Made by a program: the position numbers and the translations under genes. Below, one piece after another: positions 20,621 through 31,579 of a stretch of DNA of 64,000 nucleotides. The stretch is from Cladopsammia gracilis (Eukaryota; Cnidaria; Anthozoa; Scleractinia; Dendrophylliidae): the NCBI GenBank assembly GCA_022457155.1, contig JAJGOT010000138.1, forward strand, positions 462,501-526,500, in the 5' to 3' direction. How positions within the stretch are numbered: the first letter of the stretch is position 1; every line of letters begins with the position of its first letter. The notes under the pieces are model-generated. The model saw nothing but the letters and a program-made list of their open reading frames with translations. It did not search any database and was not told the origin of the DNA.

Positions 20621-21340
20621 AATGGCGGACGATAAACTTATTCAGCTGGATCGAAAATTGTTGTCGTTGGACTTGGATGCATTACCAGAATTTGCTCTTC
20701 ATGCTAAAGTTGAGTAAACGGCAGTAGAGGGCAAGGGGAAATTAGGTGTTATTCGGGCCAACAGACGTAAAATTGAAGATTCAGTCGAGGGTTTGTCTGA
20801 CGACGAGCATATTGAGTATGTCGAAGGGTTGATCGCTCACTTGGGCCCGCCGCCACTCGAGGGACTAGAGGACCAATATGGCGAAGAAAAAGTAGAAACC
20901 AAAGGTGACATAAAATTGCTCAAGAAAGAACTGGGTGAACTAGAGTCGAAGCAGCATCGTGTTGTTTACAAGTATAATCAAAATGGCGGACGATAAACTT
21001 ATTCAGCTGGATCGAAAATTGTTGTCGTTGGACTTGGATGCATTACGAGAATTTGCTCTTCATGCTAAAGTTGAGTAAACGGCAGTAGAGGGCAAGGGGA
21101 AATTAGGTGTTATTCGGGCCATCAGACGTAAAATTGAAGATTCAGTCGAGGGTTTGTCTGACGATGAGCAAACTGAGTATGTCGAAGGGTTGATCGCTCA
21201 CTTGGGCCCGCCGCCACTCGAGGGACTAGAGGACCAATACGGCGAAGAAAAAGTAGAAACCAAAGGTGACATAAAATTGCTCAAGAAAGAACTGGGTGAA
21301 CTAGAGTCGAAGCAGCAAGCAGTCGAGGAACAATTGGCTA
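20621..21340 (+). repeat. 361-bp tandem duplication of the element 2 gag start
   Basis: Two direct units, ATG at 20622 and ATG at 20983, share about 340 bp at very high identity. Each begins ATGGCGGACGATAAACTT and contains the same stop (GTTGAGTAA) about 33 codons in. The later ORF restarts downstream of that stop. Confidence 0.9.
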
Positions 21341-22383
21341 AGATGCAAAAAGTAAAGCTTACTGATCACCCAGTGAAGGACGAAGACACGATCAAGTTTC
21401 CTGTGAAAGGTGTAGAGCAAAGCATATTCCGCAGAGATTTTAAAATACAAGGAGTGGTCGGAGACCCTGGGCAAAAAGATAAGCTGGGTTATCAAGCTCT
21501 AATATCCCAAGTAGAGTCAGGGCTTGCCAAAGAATACTCAGACAAAGAAGTAGTTAGTGCTGTAGTTCGTGCTGTACAGCCAGGCCTGCAACTATGAAGC
21601 TATCTAGAGAACATGACTGACCTTACCCTACCCAGGCTGCGTAAAATTATTCGCTTCCATTTTCATGAGAAAAATGCCACAGAACTTTACCAACTTCTAA
21701 CAAACATTGCCCAGCAGTCCAATGAAGATCCAGAGTCCTTTTTGATGAGAGCACTTACAATTAGGCAGAAGGTTATCAGTGCGTCAAAAGAGTCTGATAG
21801 TGGGGTTAAGTACGATGCTTCCTCAGTGCAAAGTTTGTTCCTGCATGCCTTGGAAACTGGTCTTGCTGATGAAACCATTCGTGCAAAAATAAGACCTCTC
21901 ACTCAAAACCCAAAAGTTGCAGATGAAGACCTCATTGGAGCAATGAGCCTAGCCATATCTGCAGAAGCTGAGCGAAGTAACAAGTTTAGTCTTAACAGCA
22001 AAGGGAAGTCGGCAAAGGTGTCGGTCATTGAAGGTGCAACAGAAGCAACCACCAAGAAAGAGTCACAGAAGGACTCTCAAGTCCTAGCTACATTGAAGGC
22101 TGTACAAGCAGAGCTGGCCACAGTGAAATCGGAAGTCAAAACCCCTCATGAAGAAGCAAGCCACCAGAAAGCAGATGCCACGGTACCTGGTTACACTGGG
22201 GGTCGAGCGAGAGCTGGACCCAGGCCACCTGGTTGCCAAGAGTGTAGAAGGAAAAAACAAGGTGACCGGTGTCCACACTGCTACCTCTGTGGGGGCTCGA
22301 ACCATATTGCCCGCTACTGCCAGACCAACTTCAGAAGATATCTGGGAAACGCAGCCAGGCTACCCCCACGGGACAGGGAGTAG
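20983..22383 (+). pseudogene. Gypsy element 2 gag with CCHC knuckle
   Basis: Pieces at 21154-21597 and 21613-22383 form a gag of about 450 residues. It has an acidic coiled region (KKELGELESKQ), capsid-like sequence (PRLRKIIRFHFHEKNATELY and LETGLADETIRAKIRPL) and the knuckle CYLCGGSNHIARYC. A TGA at about 21595 (QPGLQL, stop, SYLEN) is a likely CGA to TGA change. The shared TAA in the duplicated 5' units removes the native N-terminus. It is homologous to element 1 gag at 28500-29560. Confidence 0.88.
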
Positions 22384-23294
22384 CCGTGCCAGAGAAAGAG
22401 AAGTCCCACCAGTGTAGTTGTTGCCTAAAGCTTGATTGCCATATACAGTTGTTACAGTGTTCAGCATGCCAGTCCGTCCGATATTGTTCTGTGCGTTGCC
22501 AGAAGGCTCATTGGCCAAAACATAAAGTGTTATGCAAAGTAATCAAGGAACTCTCTGACAGAGGATCGTTTAAAGAAAAGGGGTTAGGTGATGCCCAAGA
22601 CAGTGGTGTGTATGCTAGCCACATCACTCCCAGGCAACAAGAACGCATAGTTAAGCTGGTGGGGAGGAAGTGTCTGGTAGATTGTTACTTGGATGATAAG
22701 CCTACAGAAGTGTTATGGGACACAGGGGCCCAAGTATCGATTGTTTCGGTAGATTTCCTAATGAGCCAATTACCAACAGTCCAAAGAAGGGACATTAAAG
22801 AGTTACTTGGAACAGACGGGTCCATAAGTTTGCAAGCAGCAAATGGAACAGATATCCCTTACTGTGGATGGGTAGAGATTGGAGTAAGGCTAACAGATGA
22901 AAATGAGACAGAAGTAAAGGTTCCATTCTTGTTAACAAAGGAGAATATTGAGCAGCCCATTATTGGATTTAATGTCATAGAGTTAATGGTCAGCAACACA
23001 GAAGACAAAGAAGATGATGCATTGCTGGGAAGGATGTCAAGGAGCTTCAGGATGAATGAATGTGGTGATGTACAAGCGTTGATAAGTCTAATACGTACTA
23101 CGAACTCTGAACTCTGTCTAGTAAAATCTTCAAAGAAGCCACACATTGTTCCAGCAGGGGAGACTGTTCGTGTACCTTGTCGTGCTAACACTGGACCAAT
23201 CCACCAAAAGACCCCAGTTATTTTTGAGCCAGATGAGTTGGCTACCTGGCCTTCAGGGTTGGCAGTACACGAATCCCTTACCACCGTGAAGTAG
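22269..23294 (+). pseudogene. Gypsy element 2 MYND finger and protease
   Basis: The frame overlaps the gag end. A MYND-type zinc finger (CSCCLKLDCHIQLLQCSAC, then RYCSVRCQKAHWPKHKVLC) lies at about 22410-22535. A retropepsin follows with LWDTGAQVSIVS (about 22717-22752) and a GWVEIGVRL strand. MYND fingers are normally protein-interaction modules in eukaryotic regulators; here one lies between nucleocapsid and protease. The frame stops at a TAG near 23292, before the RT linker. Confidence 0.9.
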
Positions 23295-23321
23295 GGCGAT
23301 ACAACCATCTTACCAATCACA

Positions 23322-24535
23322 GTGACCAACAACACAAACCATGACATCGTACCTGGAAGAGTTGTCCTGGGGCGGCTTCATCTTGTCCGGTCGGTGACGC
23401 CAGTGGAAGTCAGATTTAAAGATCCAGAGACACCGACCCCATGCGAAGAACCGCCTTCTAAACCACTTACGCCAGCTGAGCACACTGCAAATAACTTGTC
23501 TTGGCTACCTAAGGTCGATTTGAGTGGACTAACAGAAGAACAGAAGCTACAGGCAAGACAGTTGTTAGTTGAGGAAGCAGATGCATTTGCATCAAGTGAT
23601 GAGGACATTGGCTGCATTGCCGAGCTGGAAATGGACATCAAACTAACCAGCGACCAGCCAGTACAGAAGAACTATACTTCCATACCTCGTCCACTCTACC
23701 CAGAAGTTAAAGGATACATCGAGGACTTGCTTAATCGGGGCTTCATTAGAAAGTCAAAGTCACCGTTCTCGAGTAGCGTAGTGTGCGCAAAAGAGATGGG
23801 GTAATGAGATTGTGCGTGGACTACAGAGAACTTAATAAGAAAACAGTGCCAGACCGACATCCCATCCCTCGGATACAGGATGCTCTAGACAGCTTGGGGG
23901 GCAAATCATGGTTTAGTGTTTTGGATCAGGGGAAGGCGTACCATCAGGGCTTTATTGGAGAAAACAGCCAACCATTCACTGCATTTGTGACCCCTTGGGG
24001 ACTTTACGAATGGGTGCAGATACCATTCGGACTTATGAACGCACCAGCGAATTTTCAAAGATTCATGGAGAATTGTCTTGGAGACCTGCGTGATGAGGTA
24101 TGCATTCCGTACTTGGATGATGTTATTGTATTCTCAGAAACATTTTCTGATCAAATTGAACACCTTCGTAAAGTTCTCCGTCGGTTGAAGAGTAACGGTG
24201 TTAAACTTAAGCCTAGGAAGTGTGCATTGTTCAAGCGAGAAGTGTCTTTCCTTGGAAGGGTGATCTCTCAAGATGGGTACCAGATAGATCCTAAAGCTAC
24301 GGATGCAGTGACTGCAATGAATAACTTAAAACCTCGAACCGTTGGCGAAGTAAGAAGACTCATGGGTCAGCAAAACCTGTTTATGATCTCGTCAACCATG
24401 ACCTATCCGAGAAAAATAGTTCTACCTCGACCCGACAGAAGCCAAAGCTGCGTAGTGGACAGTAACCATCCACTTCACCAGTGGTGTGGGAACCTAGGCA
24501 CCAGTCAGCATTGGATGCCCTGGTGGACAAGATAA
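23322..24535 (+). pseudogene. Gypsy element 2 reverse transcriptase
   Basis: ORFs 23322-23804 and 23783-24535 give a near-complete RT split by a frameshift at about 23790. Motifs: [65 protein letters not shown] and the catalytic box [10 protein letters not shown]. The thumb [13 protein letters not shown] follows. Another frameshift near 24400-24480 leads into RNase H. Confidence 0.93.
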
Positions 24536-25794
24536 CATCACCCCCTCTGCTTGCATACCCAGATTACAATGCACCATTTATTGTACACACATATGCATCA
24601 CAGGATGGCTTGGGGGCGGTCTTGTATCGAAAGCAGAATGGCACTACACGGGTAGTTGCATATGCATCCAGGACTCTGACTCCGCCTGAACAGAACTACC
24701 ACATGCATTCCGGCAAGCTTGAATTTTTAGCGTTGAAATGGGCAGTCACAGAACAGTTCAGGGACTATCTCTATTATGCTCCTGAATTTGTTTTCTACAC
24801 CGACAACAATCCCTTGACTTATGTGTTAACAACTGCCAAGTTGAATGCCACAGGATTGAGGTGGGTTGGAGAGCTTGCTGACTTTAACTTTGAAATACGA
24901 TATCGACCAGGCAGGTTGAATGTTGATGCGGATAGTCTTTCCCGATTACCTGGTGAGTTCAAGACCTACATGGACACTTGTGCTGAGAAAGTAACTCCTG
25001 AAAGCTTGCATGCCTCAATATCTGCCATCCAGGCATTGTCAAATGAAGAATCAAATTGGCTGACAGCTTTGAGTGATGAAGAAAAGGAACTCCACTATGT
25101 TGACGCCCTGTCACAAGCATCCTGCAATCAAGTGAAAGTGGTGGATTTAGTAAAAGCACAGAGCAAAGACCCTCACATTGGACGTGTCCTTAAATTAATC
25201 AATGCAAACCACAAGCTAACAGTTGCAGAAAAGCACAAGGAAGCACCTTTGGTTCGTAAGCTCCTGAATGAGTGGCACAAGCTTCATATAAACAGTAAGA
25301 GTGGATTACTTTATCGTAACCAGCAGGTTGTTCTACCACAGAAATTTCGTCGCACTGTTTATCGTGAACTCCATGAAGAAATGGGCCACCTTGGTGTTGA
25401 GAGAGTGTTAGCTCTGGCTCAAGAGAGATTTTATTGGCCACACATGAGGAGAGACATTGAAAACTTTATCCATCACACATGCCGCTGCCAAAAACAGAGA
25501 CGCCCAAATCTACAAACAAGAGAACCATTACAACCAATTCTCACAACAGTTCCTCTTCAAATGGTTTCTATTGATTTTGTGCACCTTGAGCGGAGTAGAT
25601 TCTGGTTGTGGTCGATCACTTTACCAAGTACACTCAAGCATACCCAACTAGGAATAAAACCGCTGTTACTGCCGCAGACAAGATCTTCAATGATTTCATC
25701 CCATGCTTTGGATTTCCCGAAAAACTCCATCATGACATGGGAGGCGAGTTTGAAAATCGTTTGTTCAAGAGACTTGAAGAACTTTCTGGAGTAA
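24481..25794 (+). pseudogene. Gypsy element 2 RNase H and integrase N-terminal part
   Basis: RNase H reads IVHTYASQDGLGAVLY. The Asp expected in HTDAS is Tyr (TAT at 24592-24594), removing a catalytic residue. Other RNase H signatures (YTDNNPLTYVL and DADSLSRLPG) are intact. The integrase zinc finger has HEEMGH and CRCQ around FYWPHMRRDI. The frame leaves the integrase core near 25600 by a frameshift, just after VSIDFVHLE (first catalytic Asp). Confidence 0.92.
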
Positions 25795-27077
25795 TGCACT
25801 CTAGAACTACTTCATATCACCCACGAGGAAATGGTATAGTTGAAAGAATGAACCGTACACCACTCAGTATGCTGCGAACTCTACCAGAAACTCACAAATC
25901 CAGCTGGAAGGACCATGTGAACAAACTCATTCATGCATACAGTTGCACTGTTCATGAGTCAACAGGTTATTCTCCTTTCTTCCTGTTATTTGGTCGCAGT
26001 CCACGGCTACCAATTGATGTCATCTTTGACCTCGAGACAAAAACAGGAGCCAGAACACATGCTGAATATGTTACCAAGTGGAAATCTGCAATGCAAGAAG
26101 CTTACTCACTCGCATCAAAATCTGCCATGAAGAATGCCCTGAGAGGAAAAAAGAACTACGACAGACGTGTGAGGTCATCAGCATTACAAGTGGGAGATCG
26201 TGTCCTGGTGCGCAACCTTACTCCTCGGGGTGGACCTGGGAAACCTCGTGCCTTTTGGGAAGACCAGATTCACCTAGTTGTTGCAAGAAAGGGGGAGGGG
26301 AGCCCTGTGTACGACATAAGACCAGAATCAAGTCCAGGACCGATCCGTACTTTGCATCGAAACCTGTTACTCCCATGTAACTATCTACCAGGGAAGCCCT
26401 GGGAGGAACTCCCTCCTGTAAAGAAGACAAGAACGGTAGCACTCAACCATTGTGTTGACACCCAACCACCAGTACAAGAAGAGAACAGAAGTGACAGCGA
26501 AGATGACCTTCCAGACATTTCATTCTGCAATCGCTCGCCAGAACATGATAGAAATGGCCTAGCACGGACACAGGTAGAGTCTACACGAGTAGAACCAGAG
26601 CCAGACGTTGCGGATGTTCATTCTGGTGACACATCGAGTGAAACAGAGACAGAAGCCAACATTACTGTTGCTCCAGAGGAGGCACAGCTGATAGAGGACC
26701 ATCAAGAAGTTGGGGGAGAGAGGGATGAGCAAGAGGACACGAGCAACGAAGGCCGACCTCAACGCCTGAGGCAGGCACCTAAACGGCTTACTTATGACAG
26801 TCCTGGGGAACCAACTTACGTGCGTCAAGTTAAAGTCAACCCCTCTGATGGAATACAGCAGTGCGGAATACCGCCGACACCACCAATGCCATACGTAGCT
26901 GAACCCCCTGTGAACCAGTACGGTATGCTGCTGCCAGTCTTGAACTATATGGCTCCACCAGTACCACCGATGATGTTCTGGAACGCGAACATGATGATGC
27001 CTTATATGATGCTCTATCCAGTAGTACCGCAGCTGCCACAATGGGGAGTGCCTTACCAGCCATTTCAGTGCAGATAA
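25608..27077 (+). pseudogene. Gypsy element 2 integrase core and Pro/Met-rich C-terminal tail
   Basis: About 490 codons. The core shows HHDMGGEFEN (second Asp) and RGNGIVERMNRT (Glu). A chromatin-like or GPY/F-like C-terminal domain follows (VGDRVLVRNLTPRGGPGK, then SPVYDIRPE). The last about 200 residues are unusual: an acidic stretch rich in E, D and T, then a Pro/Met/Tyr-rich end (PPVPPMMFWNANMMMPYMML). No signal peptide or hydrophobic transmembrane segment argues for an env gene. The UTR 27078-27401 has no ORF. Confidence 0.9.
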
Positions 27078-27401
27078 ACTACACCAGTCATTCCAGTGTA
27101 GATGAACTTTTCCTCTTTTGCCTATTACATTGTTGTTGTTTTTTTAAAAAAAAATCGAGTTTCCTAGGTGTATTTAAACATTCGTTACGCGAATGCTGTA
27201 AGAACTGTCTTAAGGATAGTCGTTGTACTACGAACATTAGTATGGACAGATGGACTGAGAGATGTTAAGTGGTCTGTAAGGAGCTGGGCCTGATCACCCC
27301 ACTCCAGGATTTAAGAAACAATGAATCCTGAACTAAATGCCACTTAAGTAAAGTATTTTTCTGTATTGCAAGTCAAATGTCACGGATGACATTTCTTTTC
27401 A

Positions 27402-27414
27402 AGTTAGGGGAGAG
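27402..27414 (+). promoter_or_regulatory. Gypsy element 2 polypurine tract
   Basis: AGTTAGGGGAGAG directly before the 3' LTR. Confidence 0.8.
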
Positions 27415-27629
27415 TGTTAGGTATAGAAATTGTATAGAAACCGTACGCGCGCGCCCTCCAAAAGGGACTGGGCCTCAGGTGACTAAATGTCACGTCAGCA
27501 AAAAACCATGTGCTCTAGTCGCGGAGAGAGAGTAAAGTACCTCGCGTTGTGAGATGTAAAAGTTTACTCTGAAGAAACCGTACTTAAATACACAAGGAAT
27601 ACCTAAAAGAGTGGATTTCTTGTGTTACA
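27415..27629 (+). repeat. Gypsy element 2 3' LTR
   Basis: 215 bp. It lacks two short dinucleotide insertions found in the 5' LTR and is otherwise almost the same. Confidence 0.95.
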
Positions 27630-27633
27630 TTTA

Positions 27634-28495
27634 CAGGCTCAGATTTGATAATCTGAACAAGGGCCTCTACATTTACTCGGTCAGCACCAGTTAGACTTGA
27701 AGTAAGCACATCCACCAACGATCCATGAACTCCACCTAAAGTATCACCTTCAAAATACTCAGTAAACTCTTCAATAACATTAAATCCAACAATAGGCATG
27801 TCCAAGGAATCCTTGGCAACCAAAAACGGCACCTTAATAGTGTGGTCAGAGTTATCTTCAATAAGATTAAAAGTCAGTTCCACCCACCCCTCGTAGGGTA
27901 GGTCAGTTCCATTTGCTGCCTTTAAATCAAGCCCATCCATGCCTAATAACTCTGTCATGTCTCGAATGTCACAACCTGGAAGACACCGCTTCAACCAACT
28001 ACGCGAAATAATTGACACTTGAGCCCCAGTATCCCAGAAGGCATCAGTCTCGACACCGTTGAGCAAACATTTGACAGTACATTTACGCCCCACAAGACGA
28101 TCTACCTGGGCATGCTCCTGTGGTGACAAATGGCTCACAAAGACTCCTGTCTTTCCTCTGTCTTCTCTGTACTTTCGCTCTTCCAAAGTGGATATGGCCT
28201 GGCAAAGTGTCTTGTGCTGTCTCCAGTGTTTCTCTTGACATTTCCTTGAACAATATCTGACAGCTTTACAACTACTGCACTGTTTAAAAGAGGAGGTACC
28301 CTCTTTGCTTCCACAGAACTTGCAGACATGGTGGGACGAGTTCACTCCAACTACACCCTGTCCCGCTGATACAGCATCCTCGAGCAAAATGATCTGTTGA
28401 GCCACATTTAAAGCAATGATCACAGTTGTCTGTACCCGCTGTCCTACATGAACTACACTGACGCCGCTGAAACTGTGACCAGTTACCAGATGCAT
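27634..28495 (-). pseudogene. Gypsy element 1 CCHC knuckle, MYND finger and protease
   Basis: Minus frame homologous to 22269-23294. MYND: CKFCGSKEGTSSFKQCSSC, then RYCSRKCQEKHWRQHKTLC (about 28190-28330). Protease: FWDTGAQVSIISRSWL. The zinc knuckle CFKCGSTDHFARGC (about 28373-28414) is in a different frame, so one frameshift separates it from MYND. The left end is cut by element 2 and continues at 19805. Confidence 0.9.
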
Positions 28496-28499
28496 AATG

Positions 28500-29572
28500 C
28501 CGGGAAGGACTCCTCTCTACTGGGGCGCTGACTCTGTCAAAGGATTCTTTCAGGGAGGCAAGCTTCCAATACTGTCACCAGAGTATTGGGACTTGCTACT
28601 CTCAGCCTGGGGTGGTGGACTTGAACTTGACTGGGTTTGGTTAGTTGGAGGCGAGGCAGTTTCAACCTGGTTAACCCTTGCCCCTTTCCTACCAGCTACA
28701 CCCATCTTATTCTGGTGTCTGTCTCTGCCGACATAATCCGATTGACCCTTTCCACAAGTTGTTCATCAGTTACAGAAGCTACTTCGAGTAAAGGGCGTAG
28801 TTTAGCTCTAACTGATTCATCTTTATCCCTGTCTCTACTACATGAAGGAACAATGCTTGGACAAGAGAGGGCTCATACTTGATGGAATCATCAGTGGCAT
28901 TTGACACAAAAATAACCTGCTGTTTTAAGTTCAAAGCCCGCACAAGAAAACCTTAGGGAGATTCATTTGCTTCATGGCGTAAGACAGACAGTTCCTGGTA
29001 CAGTTCCGTTGCTGACTTTTGCTTAAAATGAGCTTTCATAATCTGCCTTAAGCGAGATAACGATAGATCCTGTATCATCTCTAAGTAAGATCTCAGTAAA
29101 AGGCTTGGACTAACTGCACGAATAACAGCTTCTACAATTTCACTCTCTTTATAGCCCGCCTTTGTCCCGGATTCTATCTCCCGCCACAACACCATGAATC
29201 TTGAACTCCCGCCTAAGCACCTTGCTAACATCAACATTTACCTTTGTTTCTTCACCTTGTGCTTTCTCGGTTGCTTTTTCTGTCGGGGTAGGTGGTTCAA
29301 CTTTCACTTTCGTTCCTGTTGTTGTGTCATCTTCGAGCAGAGGTGGTTTCCCCTTCACAAATGCAAGAAGGCCGACCAGAAATGTTTTCTTATCGTCTAC
29401 TTCGCTCACATCTAGCTCTATTTTCTCGCGGATTCGCTTCGACAGCTGCAACCTTCCTAGCTTTCCCTTTTCCAGTGTTAGGTGTTCTGCTAGCTGTCCC
29501 AGTGCATATCATCGACATCAAGACCACAAACTTTCGCTTTCCGTTGCCATATTGATTTCCAGAGGTAAACAA
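28500..29572 (-). pseudogene. Gypsy element 1 gag
   Basis: Pieces 29149-29451 (KLGRLQLSKRIREKIEL upstream, VSKVLRREFKIHGVVAGDR) and 28953-29237 (LSRLRQIMKAHFKQKSATEL) match element 2 gag in order. The N-terminal part is near 29560. Several frameshifts and stops are present; 28500-28950 has gag-like sequence in scattered frames only. Confidence 0.8.
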
Positions 29573-29851
29573 AGATAAACAGATGAAACAACTTGCTCGT
29601 TACCACAGCATTTACAATTGTACCACACTCTTCGACGCAATTACACAGGGCCAGAACGCATTTTCATTCAAAATGTAGCTTGTCTTGAGTTTTCCAGTCG
29701 CCAGAATAACACGCAGTGTCGTCCACATGTGGATGTGCATGCACATCAGCAAAGCTCACGCGTCGTTCGGTTCGCAAAAGCGAAAAGCGAACCCAAAAGC
29801 ACCGAAGTTTCGTTTCGTCACTACATTCAGGCAAATTTTGCCCAAGTGACA

Positions 29852-29869
29852 GTCCTGGCGGGGTCGCCA
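29852..29869 (-). promoter_or_regulatory. Gypsy element 1 primer-binding site
   Basis: On the minus strand TGGCGACCCCGCCAGGAC begins 2 nt inside the 5' LTR. It is a typical tRNA-type PBS with TGG start. It differs from the element 2 PBS, so the two lineages use different primers. Confidence 0.75.
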
Positions 29870-29871
29870 AA

Positions 29872-30033
29872 TGTTAGGGGTGTTGGCCCGGCATCAAACA
29901 GTAAAGATACAAATCAAACACACAGCACACGATACTTCTCTTCGGTTCTTCTTTTACATGTTCTATTCAACCTCATGCTCTATTGATCACGTGACTCTGC
30001 GACCAACTGGGGTGGGGTGTGGGTGCCCCTACA
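29872..30033 (-). repeat. Gypsy element 1 LTR (5' LTR)
   Basis: 162-bp partner of 17598-17759. Confidence 0.95.
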
Positions 30034-30074
30034 ATAACATGAAATAAGAGGAGCAAATTGATGGTAAAATTAAC

Positions 30075-30523
30075 AAACAAATAAACAGACAAATAAAGAT
30101 ATAAATAAAAATCATTGACTTTATAATTATAACAAACCTTTGCCTGAAGCTTTTTTAGCTTCATCTGGGTTGACTTCAGTTTTCTGCTTTCTACAGCTAA
30201 ACAGTTCATAAGTTTTGTGTTCTCTTGGAGTGCAGCATCTTTTTTCTGTTTTCTGATTTTATTAAAAAGCCAACGTTGAAACGGTTTAGCTTTGGCGGCA
30301 TAACTACCCGATGCTTCTCTTTCCTTGGCGGCAAAACTACCTGTAAAGTAAATATATATTCCGTATATACCTTATCCACGACAAATCTGCTGTTCGCAAC
30401 TGCATAAGTTGGTTACATAAGTGCGAGGACCCTTAATTTAATGCGATATAACTGAAACCTCCGCAAAAAATCGGAAAAACAAAAAACATACGATTGTAAA
30501 GGGTAAAATAAACAATCCATCTG
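30075..30523. repeat. Duplicated genomic block, right copy
   Basis: About 450 bp, partner of 17041-17503. Its coiled-coil exon (30138-30301) has lost one C, shifting the frame after about 12 codons, so this copy cannot encode the same exon. The sequence to the right (30524 onward) does not match the other copy. Confidence 0.9.
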
Positions 30524-31579
30524 CACTCTTAAAGTATAAATCCTTAAAACAAGACCAAAGAATCTCATTTTAAGTTCCTGAGATAAGAAATTTATCACCT
30601 TAAAATGAGAGTATTTAATATCTCAAAACAAGAATCACACTGCTTGAAACAGGAAAAGTATTCCTCAATTTATGATACAACAATAAGTGAAACTTTGCTT
30701 AAAATAGAAAAAAAGGCTTACAACAAGTTAAGAATTTGCCTGAAACTGGAAATTTACTCTACATTTCAGACTTTTAAAACAAGGAAAACACTCTTAAAAT
30801 GTGGAAAATAAATGCTTGTGATTAAAACACGGACTGAACTCAAACCTGACCATATTACTGGTACTGGTTGAAAATTCACTCAGCATACTAAGCTAATTCT
30901 AGAATGTGAAAATAATTACATGTACGTAATGATGCTTTGAAACAACCAAGTACCAATTAAATTAGATTCTTAAGTAAAACTTCTATCTTAAACTACAACA
31001 TACAGAATAAAATAAACTTAACCCTTTAAGCTCTGAGAGTGATCAGCATCAAATTTCTCATTCTAATATCAATGCTTAACACAGAGGTCATGAGATGTAA
31101 AGACGTGATCACCCAAGAAAAATCCTTGTGATATTTTAACAACTTCTCCATACTACTTCTACTGGAAATGCATGGAGACAGGAAAGGAGAATTTCAATAT
31201 AGATATCAGGGGTTAAAGGGTTAAAAAACAAAACTGTAGCTTTTTCCTAGTATAATGCATGTTTTCATGAAATAGTGATGACTTTAAGTTTAAAATTTCT
31301 GGCAGTCCCATGCATGTTTTTGTTTGTAGTGATTATACACCTTTAAGGTATATAATCAACCATTGTCTTCCTTAACAATATCAACGAAAATACTTCTCTA
31401 AAGACCTTTAAACTCTTCAACACAACAACACAGTGGTATAATTCTGCATGACCCTCAATGCCCTAAATTCTCTTCTATTTCAACTGAGGCTCATCAAGAT
31501 GTGAACTTTAAATCATAATTAACCTGATATCAACTCAGTAGATGTTCTAGAATTATACACACTTCATATCACATGTCAA
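30524..31579. other. A/T-rich noncoding stretch
   Basis: No convincing ORF, tRNA or terminal repeats. Short CTCTTAAA motifs recur at about 30525 and 30790. Confidence 0.5.

Larger units (their letters stand above)
19810..27629 (+). mobile_element. Ty3/gypsy element 2 (plus), full length, TSD TTTA
   Basis: LTRs of 219 and 215 bp (19810-20028 and 27415-27629), about 97 percent identical, start TGTTAGGTATAG and end TTGTGTTACA. TTTA flanks both sides (19806-19809 and 27630-27633), and removal restores the element 1 frame. The order is PBS, gag, CCHC, MYND, protease, RT, RNase H, integrase and a long C-terminal tail. Several frameshifts and stops inactivate it. A SINE and a 361-bp tandem duplication lie in the leader and gag start. 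Confidence 0.95.
17598..30033 (-). mobile_element. Ty3/gypsy element 1 (minus), interrupted, lacks integrase
   Basis: Two 162-bp LTRs (17598-17759 and 29872-30033), about 96 percent identical, start TGTTAGGGGTGTTGG and end GTGCCCCTACA. A primer-binding site and polypurine tract sit at the expected inner edges for a minus element. The coding order is gag, CCHC knuckle, MYND, protease, RT, RNase H. RNase H ends near 17869 and the LTR follows at 17759, so no integrase exists. Element 2 is inserted at 19810-27629. The outer flanks (AATAG and ATAAC) do not match as a TSD. Confidence 0.92.

Noticed and set aside
26400..27077. Envelope gene at the 3' end of gypsy element 2
   Set aside because: No signal peptide, cleavage site, Cys pattern or hydrophobic membrane span; the region is a fused polar tail of the integrase frame.
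29201..29578. Plus-strand ORF opposite the gag of element 1
   Set aside because: Antisense shadow of the gag frame; no motif.
17598..30033. A matching target-site duplication for gypsy element 1
   Set aside because: The flanking five bases (AATAG and ATAAC) do not match; rearrangement is a better explanation than forcing a degenerate TSD.
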